Shown one piece after another: positions 1 through 5,332 of a stretch of 15,620 nt of DNA. The position numbers were made by a program, and so were the translations under genes. The notes beneath the pieces were generated by a model. That model saw nothing but the letters and a program-made list of their open reading frames with translations. It was not told the origin of the DNA and ran no database searches. The stretch's first letter is position 1, and every line of letters starts with the position of its first letter. The DNA is taken from positions 1 to 15,620 of the forward strand of contig CAZYBG010000075.1 in assembly GCA_964645155.1 (NCBI GenBank), read 5' to 3'. The stretch is from CAZYBG01 sp964645155 (GTDB lineage: Bacteria; Pseudomonadota; Alphaproteobacteria; Rhodobacterales; Rhodobacteraceae).

Positions 1-263
1 TCCTCGACGAGGACGAGGCGCGCGACATCCTGCGCGAGGCGCCCGGCGTGCTGGTGATCGACAAGCGCGAGGCCGGCGGCTACATGACGCCGGTCGAGTG
101 CGTCGGCGAATACGCGACCTATGTCAGCCGCATCCGGCAGGATTCGACGATCGAGAACGGTCTCTCGATGTGGGTCGTGTCGGACAACCTGCGCAAGGGC
201 GCCGCGCTCAATGCCGTCCAGATCGCCGAACTGCTTGGCAGCCGCTGCCTGAAGAAGGGCTGA
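1..263 (+). CDS. asd: Aspartate-semialdehyde dehydrogenase, C-terminal fragment
   Basis: This is the last 86 codons (reading frame from base 3) of a gene that begins before the window. Asd reduces aspartyl-4-phosphate to aspartate-4-semialdehyde with NADPH, in the cytoplasm, at the branch towards lysine/diaminopimelate, threonine and methionine. The fragment ends with the family's typical C-terminal stretch SDNLRKGAALNAVQIAELL, where the Asn-Ala-Val-Gln segment contributes to the NADP site. Upstream, the segment with VECVGEYATYVSRIRQD also matches alphaproteobacterial Asd proteins as I know them. The gene converges on the minus-strand gene ending at 287, leaving only 23 bases between them. 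The functional link to dapD and dapE further along the window is through the same pathway; they are not in the same operon. Identification is firm, but the catalytic Cys and His lie outside the window. Confidence 0.95.
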   Translation, partial: LDEDEARDILREAPGVLVIDKREAGGYMTPVECVGEYATYVSRIRQDSTIENGLSMWVVSDNLRKGAALNAVQIAELLGSRCLKKG

Positions 264-286
264 AGCGAAGCGGCCGGGCAGCGCGC

Positions 287-859
287 TCAGGCCGCCCGGC
301 GGGCAGTGCGGAACGCGGGCCTCGGCATCGGCGCGGCGGCGTCAGGCGCCGCGTCGCCGGCCGGAACAGGCTCCTGCGCCGGAGGCTGGTGCGCCGCCGG
401 CGCTGCATCGTGCCCGGCCGGCGCTGTGACAAGCCTCGCAAGCGCCGCGGCGACGACCCTTGGCGCCGGCGGCAACGGCGCGTGCGGCGGGAACGGCGCG
501 CGGTAGAGCAAGGTGAGTTCGTCGCGGCTCAGCCCCAGCCGCGCCAGGGGAACAAGCGGGCGTTCCAGCGGCCAGGTCAGAAGCCAGAGATCGTCCCGCC
601 GCTCGCGCAGCACGAACTTCTGCGCCCGCAACCGGCGCTGCAGGTCGACCCAGCCGTCGGCCGAGGCGAAATCCCGGCGCAGCGCCCGGCGGAGGGTGGC
701 GAGCGCGTCGCGCTGGCCGCCGTCGAGCTCCGCCACGCGGTCGGCAACCGCGGCGCGGATGAATGCCCCCGCCGTGATCTCCTCGATCCGGGCGGCGCGG
801 ACCGCCGCGCCAAGCAGCGCCTCGGGAAGCCGGATGGTGACGGTCTGGTCGCGCGACAT
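287..859 (-). CDS. Hypothetical protein with ribbon-helix-helix-like N-terminus and Ala/Pro-rich tail
   Basis: A 190-residue protein I do not recognise as a named family. Residues 4-45 (QTVTIRLPEALLGAAVRAAR, then a second helix ending near VADRVAEL) read like a CopG/Arc ribbon-helix-helix: one short strand with alternating polar residues followed by two helices. Residues 50-120 are a mixed helical region rich in Arg, with WVDLQRRL and DDLWLLTWPLERPL. From about residue 125 the protein becomes an Ala/Pro-rich, probably disordered tail. There is no signal peptide or membrane segment. It lies 49 bases downstream of the P450 gene on the same strand and could be co-transcribed. No clear Shine-Dalgarno sequence precedes the ATG at 859, so the start is less certain. 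DNA binding is an inference from the N-terminal pattern only; a local regulator or an antitoxin-like protein without a toxin partner are both possible. Confidence 0.6.
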   Translation of the reverse strand: MSRDQTVTIRLPEALLGAAVRAARIEEITAGAFIRAAVADRVAELDGGQRDALATLRRALRRDFASADGWVDLQRRLRAQKFVLRERRDDLWLLTWPLERPLVPLARLGLSRDELTLLYRAPFPPHAPLPPAPRVVAAALARLVTAPAGHDAAPAAHQPPAQEPVPAGDAAPDAAAPMPRPAFRTARRAA

Positions 860-908
860 GGGGCGAGAGTGGAGGACGCCGGGTTAAGGCGGGGTGAACT
901 CCGCCGGC

Positions 909-2147
909 TCAGCCGGGGCGGAAGCCGCCCAGCCGGAAGCCGCCCTTGGGCAGCGCCGGAAGCGCGCGATAGTTCGGCACCGCATCGGGGGTAAGCACCT
1001 CGTAGCGGGCGCGGGCGAGGCGCCGGGCGCGGACCTCCATCAGGCGGATCGTCACCCATTCGCCGGCGCAGCGATGGGTGCTGGCGTGGTCGCCCCCGCC
1101 CTGCGGGATCATCGTCCAGGGATCGCCCGGCCAGTCGAGGAACCGCTCCGGCTGAAACCGGTCTGCCTGGTCCCAGGCATGGGGATCTCGGCAGGTGCCG
1201 TAGAGGTCCAGCACCAGCCGCGTCTCTGCGGGAATGCGTGCGCCGGACCAAGACAACTCCTCCGTCGCGAGCGCGCCGATAACCGGAAAGAACGGGTAGA
1301 GCCGCCGCACCTCCTGCACGAACGCATGCGCGTGACGGTCGTCTGCGGCGACCCTCCGGCGGTGCTCCGGATGCCGGTGCAGCGCCATCGCGACGAACGT
1401 GAAGTAGACCGACATCGCCACGGTGGTCCGCAGGACCGACAGCAGCTCGACCGCCGCCACGTCGGCCGGGATCGGGTTGCCGTCGATCTCCTTCCAGCCC
1501 GCCACCTGAGCGACCGGGTCCGCACGGCCCGCCACCCGGTCCTGCCGTGCCTGCAGGACCGCCCCGCGCGCCCAGCGGTCGGCACGCGCCCGGTTCGTCC
1601 GCCCGCGGAGGTAGGAGGGGCTGAAGTCGGCGGCGTGCAGGAAGAGCGAGCGCAGCATCCGCGCCACCTCCGGCAACGCGCGCCGCTCCACGGGAACGCC
1701 GGCCCACGCGCAGACGGCGGCGGCGAGCATCTGCGACGTCTCCTCGAAGACGTCGATGCTGTCGGCACCGGCCCAGTCACCGGCCGCAGCATCCCAGGCC
1801 TCCTCGAGGCTCAACACCAGGCGGTCGAGGGGCTCGCCCTGCAGAAGCGCCAGGAACAGCGCCTTGCGGTGGAGGTGCCGCGCGCCGTCGAGCTGCTGGA
1901 TGCCGCCCCGCCCGAAGATGACGTCGGCGATCGGCTGCGGCGCGGCGCCGACGCGGCTGGTCCGCCCCGGCGCATAGAAGAACGCCGCCGCCTCAGGGCC
2001 CGTCAGGCAGACGGCCCGGCGGCCCATCAGGCGGGTGCGGAACGCGTTGCTGCGCAACTGCCGCGCCCGCCGCGAGATGTAGCGGTAGGGATCGAGCATC
2101 ATCGGCAGGCTGGCATCGGGCCAGCGGTCTCGCGGCAGAGTCGGCAT
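909..2147 (-). CDS. Cytochrome P450, CYP152-type fatty-acid peroxygenase
   Basis: The 412-residue protein matches the length and whole-protein pattern of CYP152 enzymes (Bacillus P450BSbeta, Sphingomonas P450SPalpha, OleT). These use H2O2 directly to hydroxylate or decarboxylate fatty acids in the cytoplasm, with no reductase partner. Visible signs are FGRGGIQQLDGARHLHRK (residues 78-95), FVQEVRRLYPFFP (K-helix ExxR), LDLYGTCRDPHAWD, RFQPERF, and the heme loop MIPQGGGDH...HRCAGEW with ligand Cys360. Gln84 aligns with Gln85 of P450BSbeta rather than His85 of OleT, which argues for hydroxylation over alkene formation. The I-helix has Arg240, which in this family binds the substrate carboxylate, but Thr241 replaces the usual Pro. 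The start is supported by AAGGA just before the ATG. The gene lies 69 bases after sbtB on the same strand, so read-through from the bicarbonate genes is possible. No ferredoxin or reductase gene is nearby, as expected for a peroxygenase. Confidence 0.9.
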   Translation of the reverse strand: MPTLPRDRWPDASLPMMLDPYRYISRRARQLRSNAFRTRLMGRRAVCLTGPEAAAFFYAPGRTSRVGAAPQPIADVIFGRGGIQQLDGARHLHRKALFLALLQGEPLDRLVLSLEEAWDAAAGDWAGADSIDVFEETSQMLAAAVCAWAGVPVERRALPEVARMLRSLFLHAADFSPSYLRGRTNRARADRWARGAVLQARQDRVAGRADPVAQVAGWKEIDGNPIPADVAAVELLSVLRTTVAMSVYFTFVAMALHRHPEHRRRVAADDRHAHAFVQEVRRLYPFFPVIGALATEELSWSGARIPAETRLVLDLYGTCRDPHAWDQADRFQPERFLDWPGDPWTMIPQGGGDHASTHRCAGEWVTIRLMEVRARRLARARYEVLTPDAVPNYRALPALPKGGFRLGGFRPG

Positions 2148-2216
2148 CGGTTTCCTTCCGGGTGGCGGACCAACCGAAGTTCCGGCGGCGTTGTTCCCGG
2201 TGGCGGTGCCTTCGGC

Positions 2217-2525
2217 TTAGAAGCGCTCGGCCCGCAGCACCTCGCAGTCGGTCACGCAGACGACGCCGATATGCCGCTCGACCACCCTGAAGGCAGCGGC
2301 GAGCAGCGGGTCGACGCGGTCCGGCCGGACGATGCAGATCACCGCGACCATCCCCGAGCGGCCGACCTGGCCCTCGCGGCTCCACTGCCCCGAGCGGCCC
2401 GAGCCGCCGAGAACCGGCAGGACGGTGAAGCCGGTCACGCCGGCGTTCATCAACGCCGTGGTCAGCCGCCGCTCCATCGGCGCCTCGATGATGATCTCGA
2501 CGCGCTTGGCGCTGTGGGTCTCCAT
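2217..2525 (-). CDS. sbtB: SbtB-like PII-family regulator of the bicarbonate transporter
   Basis: A 102-residue PII-like protein encoded one base after the sbtA stop codon, so the two are almost certainly co-translated. In cyanobacteria SbtB trimers bind adenine nucleotides and dock onto SbtA to gate it. The PII fold is visible as strand 7-14 (KRVEIIIE), a helix with MERRLTTALMNAGVTGFTV, a T-loop-like Gly/Ser-rich segment at about 39-57 (GGSGRSGQWSREGQ), a strand MVAVICIV at 59-66, a helix VDPLLAAAFRVVERHIG, and a last strand VVCVTDCEVL. The C-terminal Cys pair motif found in many cyanobacterial SbtB proteins is absent; the protein ends at RAERF. Assignment rests on fold pattern plus position beside sbtA. 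A generic PII-like protein is the alternative, and which ligand it senses is unknown. Confidence 0.82.
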   Translation of the reverse strand: METHSAKRVEIIIEAPMERRLTTALMNAGVTGFTVLPVLGGSGRSGQWSREGQVGRSGMVAVICIVRPDRVDPLLAAAFRVVERHIGVVCVTDCEVLRAERF

Positions 2526-2526
2526 C

Positions 2527-3504
2527 TCAGCCTCCGGTGGCAGCCTGCGCGACCGCCAGGTAGACCGGCAGGCCGAGGGTCAGGTTGAACGGAAAGGTCA
2601 CCCCGAGCGAGAGCGTCAGGTAGACCGACGGATTTGCCTCGGGCAGCGCGACGCGCATGGCGGCCGGCACCGCGATGTACGACGCCGAGGCGCAGAGCGC
2701 CATCATCAGCATCACGCCGCCCGGCGAAAGCCCGAGAAGCAGGCCGCTGCCGAGCCCCGCCGTTGCGCCGACGAGCGGCATCAGCACGCCGAAGCCTAGT
2801 GCCCCGGCCGAAAGCACGCCGCGCGCGGAGCGCAGGCCACGGCCGGCCACCAGTCCCATGTCCAGAAGGAAGAGGCAGAGCACCCCCTGAAACGGCGCGT
2901 CGATGAAGCTCGCGATCCGCGCGAACCCCTCCTCGCCGGTCGCGAGACCGATCAGGAAGGCGCCGACCAGCAGCACGATCGACCCGTTCAGCAGGATCTC
3001 GCGCCAGAGATCGCCGTCGGTATCGCGCCGTGCGCCCGCCCGGGCGACAAGCCAGAGGGCGGCAAGGATCGCCGGCGCCTCCATCGCGGCCGCCACAGCG
3101 ACCATGTAGCCCTCGGCCGCGATCCCCTGCGAGGCGAGGATCGAGGTCGCCGCAACGAACGTCACGATCGAGATCGAGCCGTAATGCGCGGCGACCGCAG
3201 CGGCGTCGACGACCGAAAACCGGGTCAGCACACGGAGCATCGCGAAGGCGACGAAGGGCAGCGCGAACGACAGGATCACCCCGGCCAGCAGCGACAGGAT
3301 CAGCGTGCCGTCGGCCCCGTGGCGGGCAACGCTGACCCCGCCCTTGAAGCCGATCGCGAACAGCAGGTAGATCGACAGCCCCTTCGCCACGGCTTCGGGC
3401 ACCGACAGGTCCGACCGGGCGAGCGCCGCGAAGAGCCCCAGCGCGAACGACAGGATGATCGGCGAGACGAGATTGTCGGCGGCGAGAGCGAGAATACCGT
3501 CCAT
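2527..3504 (-). CDS. sbtA: SbtA-type sodium-dependent bicarbonate permease
   Basis: The 325-residue polytopic inner-membrane protein belongs to the SbtA family (formerly DUF897), Na+/HCO3- symporters known best from cyanobacterial carbon-concentrating mechanisms. Hydrophobic segments run throughout (about ten), in the inverted-repeat arrangement of the family. Recognisable motifs are IGFKGGVSVA (51-60), HYGSISIVTF (107-116) in the first half, and CASASYIAVPAAMRVALPEA (271-290) followed by GVTFPFNLTLGLPVYL in the second half. The two Ser-containing motifs correspond to the paired substrate-site segments of SbtA. It is shorter than cyanobacterial SbtA (about 370 residues), with only a short polar linker at 155-168 between the halves. 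AGGGGG precedes the ATG at 3504. sbtB follows after one base, and a carbonic anhydrase gene lies 157 bases upstream on the same strand. The family is clear. Transport of bicarbonate is inferred from it, and some proteobacterial members may carry another anion. Confidence 0.88.
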   Translation of the reverse strand: MDGILALAADNLVSPIILSFALGLFAALARSDLSVPEAVAKGLSIYLLFAIGFKGGVSVARHGADGTLILSLLAGVILSFALPFVAFAMLRVLTRFSVVDAAAVAAHYGSISIVTFVAATSILASQGIAAEGYMVAVAAAMEAPAILAALWLVARAGARRDTDGDLWREILLNGSIVLLVGAFLIGLATGEEGFARIASFIDAPFQGVLCLFLLDMGLVAGRGLRSARGVLSAGALGFGVLMPLVGATAGLGSGLLLGLSPGGVMLMMALCASASYIAVPAAMRVALPEANPSVYLTLSLGVTFPFNLTLGLPVYLAVAQAATGG

Positions 3505-3661
3505 GTCATGTCCCCCTGCGCCCGCCGGGCACTACGGGCGGCGGCGCCGGGATGCAAGGTCGCCTGTGCCCGGCGGTCGATCATGACGGGCCGCCGTCGG
3601 CGTCGAATGTATCGCCCCGCAGGGACACCCCCGGTCGGCTTCATGCCTGCCTCCGCCGGGC

Positions 3662-4312
3662 TCAGACCGGCACGAAACCGCGTTCCTCGCCCAGATACTC
3701 CTCGAGCCGCCCCTCACCGATGTCATGCCAGAGGCCGTGGAGCTTGAGATCCTCGGCATCGACTGCGTCCACCACGAAGGGAAAGGTGAGGAGGTTCTTC
3801 AGCGAGGTAACGACCGCCTCGCGTTCCAGCGCCCGCTGCCGGTCGGTGGCGTCGCCGATGGCCTGAACACGGTCGTAGCCGGGCCGCAGGATGTCCATCC
3901 AGCGGCCGACGAAGCTGTCGGTCCGCTCGAGCTCGGGCGCATTGCCGGCGCACATGTCGTGGCAGCTCTTGACGCCGCCGCAGTTGGAATGGCCGAGCAC
4001 GATCAGGTGCGCGACGCGCAGCGATGTCACGGCGTACTCGACGGCCGCGGAGGTGCCGTGGTGGTCGCCGTCGGGCTCGCAGGGCGGCACCAGGTTCGCG
4101 ATGTTGCGGTGAATGAAGATCTCGCCCGAGTCCGCTCCGAATACCGAGGCGATGTGCACCCGGCTGTCGCAGCAGGCGATTGCCATGATCCTCGGGCGCT
4201 GGCCGTCCTCGGCCAGGCGGCGGTACCAGCCCTTGTTCTCGGCATAGGCCGTCGCCCGCCAGCCGCGGTAGCGCTGGACGAGATACCCGGGCAGCGGCTT
4301 GATGCGGTGCAT
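3662..4312 (-). CDS. Beta-class carbonic anhydrase
   Basis: This gene encodes a 216-residue cytoplasmic zinc enzyme that interconverts CO2 and bicarbonate. The zinc and active-site residues are all present: Cys48-Asp49-Ser50-Arg51 in ACCDSR, and His108 and Cys111 in GHSNCGG. IHRNIANLVPP and the AVEYAVTSLRVAHLIVLGH segment are further beta-CA signatures. I chose the ATG at 4312 because AGGAG sits 7 bases before it. Upstream in-frame ATGs (4339, 4387) would add 9 or 25 residues, lack a good ribosome site, and the extra residues look unlike the family. It heads the minus-strand run towards sbtA and sbtB, 157 bases away, and diverges from the small gene starting at 4458. Together with SbtA it would let the cell import bicarbonate and equilibrate it with CO2 for carboxylases. 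Housekeeping CAs of this type are common in Rhodobacterales, so the sbt genes may have been added beside a resident gene. Confidence 0.95.
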   Translation of the reverse strand: MHRIKPLPGYLVQRYRGWRATAYAENKGWYRRLAEDGQRPRIMAIACCDSRVHIASVFGADSGEIFIHRNIANLVPPCEPDGDHHGTSAAVEYAVTSLRVAHLIVLGHSNCGGVKSCHDMCAGNAPELERTDSFVGRWMDILRPGYDRVQAIGDATDRQRALEREAVVTSLKNLLTFPFVVDAVDAEDLKLHGLWHDIGEGRLEEYLGEERGFVPV

Positions 4313-4457
4313 GTGCAGGCTCCTCTCAGCGAGCTTCATGGACCGGATTTTCCCGGTATTCGAGCCACTTTCGGTGCCCGGCATCAACCTTTTGTTGGTC
4401 GCGCTTGTTCAGAACGGTCGGCGGTGTGGTCGGCTTGGCCGATGCGAGGGATCAGGG
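4313..4457. other. Divergent intergenic region
   Basis: These 145 bases separate two divergent genes, the carbonic anhydrase (-) and the small helical protein (+), so they must hold both promoters. The stretch is noticeably more AT-rich than its surroundings at 4341-4411 (runs such as GGATTTTCC and CCTTTTGTTGG). I could not place a convincing -35/-10 pair with proper spacing on either strand. Confidence 0.5.
4320..4326 (-). promoter_or_regulatory. Ribosome binding site deciding the carbonic anhydrase start
   Basis: Read on the minus strand, AGAGGAG lies 7 bases before the ATG at 4312. It is the only strong anti-Shine-Dalgarno match near the candidate starts and sets the start of the carbonic anhydrase. 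Confidence 0.7.
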
Positions 4458-4838
4458 ATGACGAACGTGGCACGGCTCAGGCCGGCCGAGGCTGTGCGCC
4501 TCGACCGCAATCGTATCGGGGCGCTCTACCGCTCCGCTGGCGAGCAACAGGCGGAGGAGATCATCTGCCGCGCAATGGAGGAACTGGCCGTGCGGCTGGC
4601 GCTGATCGAGCGCGCCTACAGCGCCCGCGACCGCGCCCTGGTGGCGAAACGCGCGCGCGGGCTGGTCGCGATCGCCGAGCAGGTCGGGATGACGACGCTC
4701 GCCCGGATCGCCGACGATGTCGAGACCTGCGCCCTGCGCGGCGACCGGACCGCGCTCGGCGCGACGCTGGCCCGGTTGGCGCGGATCGCCGACATTTCGC
4801 TGACCGCGGTGTGGGAGACGTCCGACATCTGCAGCTGA
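4458..4838 (+). CDS. Small all-helical Hpt-like protein without phosphoacceptor histidine
   Basis: A 126-residue protein, probably cytoplasmic, with no signal peptide. It is predicted to be almost entirely helical: residues 28-56 (EQQAEEIICRAMEELAVRLA and following) form one long helix, 59-78 a second, 81-93 a third and 97-110 a fourth. The second helix, with LVAKRARGLVAIAEQVGM followed by LARIADDVETC, has the spacing of a histidine phosphotransfer (Hpt) domain, where HxxKG carries the phosphate. Here Lys64 occupies the His position, and the whole protein contains no His. It is therefore either a degenerate Hpt-like adaptor or an unrelated four-helix protein. The start at 4458 follows GAGGGATCAGGG; an in-frame extension to 4299 would run over the divergent carbonic anhydrase. 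It ends just before the hairpin at 4857-4879. Similar small proteins occur in Rhodobacterales as far as I recall; I know of no tested function. Confidence 0.75.
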   Translation: MTNVARLRPAEAVRLDRNRIGALYRSAGEQQAEEIICRAMEELAVRLALIERAYSARDRALVAKRARGLVAIAEQVGMTTLARIADDVETCALRGDRTALGATLARLARIADISLTAVWETSDICS

Positions 4839-4856
4839 GCAGCGCCCGAAAACGGA

Positions 4857-4879
4857 AAGGCCCCGCCATGCGGGGCCTT
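4857..4879. terminator. Bidirectional hairpin terminator between convergent genes
   Basis: The arms AAGGCCCCGC (4857-4866) and GCGGGGCCTT (4870-4879) pair perfectly over ten bases around a three-base loop. It sits between the plus-strand gene ending at 4838 and rpmB (minus) ending at 4927. Read on the minus strand it is followed by TTTCCGTTTTCG, a reasonable U-rich tail, so it fits best as the rpmB terminator and probably serves both directions. Confidence 0.85.
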
Positions 4880-4926
4880 CGCTGCCGGATCCAGCCAGGC
4901 TTCGGGCAGGCTTCAGACTGCCGGGC

Positions 4927-5214
4927 TCAGGCGGCCTTGCCGGCCTTGGCGATCTCGCGCTTGATCTTCAGCGCCCGGGTCGAGAGGTGATCGTCGCTCG
5001 ACTTGGCGAGGAACGCGTCGAGCCCGCCGCGGTGGTCGACGGAGCGCAGGCCTGCCGACGAGACGCGCAGCCGGAACGACTGCCCGAGGATGTCCGACAG
5101 CAGCGTCACCTCGTTCAGGTTCGGCAGGAAGCGCCGCCGCGTCTTGTTGTTGGCGTGGCTGACATTGTTCCCGCTCATCGGGCCCTTGCCGGTAAGTTCG
5201 CAGACGCGCGACAT
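4927..5214 (-). CDS. rpmB: 50S ribosomal protein L28
   Basis: The gene encodes a 95-residue basic protein of the large ribosomal subunit. The N-terminus MSRVCELTGKGPMSGNNVSH and the following NNKTRRRFLPNL are diagnostic for L28. The C-terminal part with STRALKIKREIAKAGKAA is the typical bacterial ending, and the length matches alphaproteobacterial L28. The ATG at 5214 is preceded by AAGGA at suitable spacing. A longer in-frame reading to 5379 has no family support. It stands as a single-gene unit, with a strong promoter at 5293-5321 and a hairpin terminator at 4857-4879. Ribosomal protein control of its own mRNA is possible in the roughly 70-base leader, but nothing specific is visible. Confidence 0.97.
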   Translation of the reverse strand: MSRVCELTGKGPMSGNNVSHANNKTRRRFLPNLNEVTLLSDILGQSFRLRVSSAGLRSVDHRGGLDAFLAKSSDDHLSTRALKIKREIAKAGKAA

Positions 5215-5292
5215 CGGACTGTTCCTTCGCTTCGGTCGATTCTTGCAACGCACACTCGCGCCGCTCGAGGCAGCGCCCGGATTCAGGCGTGG

Positions 5293-5321
5293 CAAATACA
5301 GGCCCCCGGTGCCCGCGTCAA
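5293..5321 (-). promoter_or_regulatory. Sigma-70 promoter of rpmB
   Basis: On the minus strand, TTGACG (5316-5321) and TATTTG (5293-5298) are separated by exactly 17 bases, a near-consensus housekeeping promoter. The predicted start of transcription lies about 70 bases before the rpmB ATG. It is the clearest promoter in the window. Confidence 0.8.
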
Positions 5322-5332
5322 GCCGTGCGGGG

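Noticed and set aside
273..300. Inverted repeat GCCGGGC/GCCCGGC between asd and the convergent gene
   Set aside because: It has only seven pairs, a long loop and no U-run, and it overlaps the end of the minus-strand gene; a terminator is possible but not supported enough to list.
894..2588. A 564-codon plus-strand frame opposite the P450 and sbtB
   Set aside because: The opposite strand holds recognisable P450 and PII-like proteins; this frame has no family pattern.
3505..3661. Search for a riboswitch, small RNA or terminator between the carbonic anhydrase and sbtA
   Set aside because: Only short GC hairpins expected by chance were seen, with no U-run and no convincing promoter hexamers; the sbtA ribosome site AGGGGG is the only clear element.
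4313..4387. Upstream extension of the carbonic anhydrase to ATG at 4387 or 4339
   Set aside because: No ribosome site precedes those starts, whereas AGAGGAG precedes the ATG at 4312 and the protein then begins as usual for the family.
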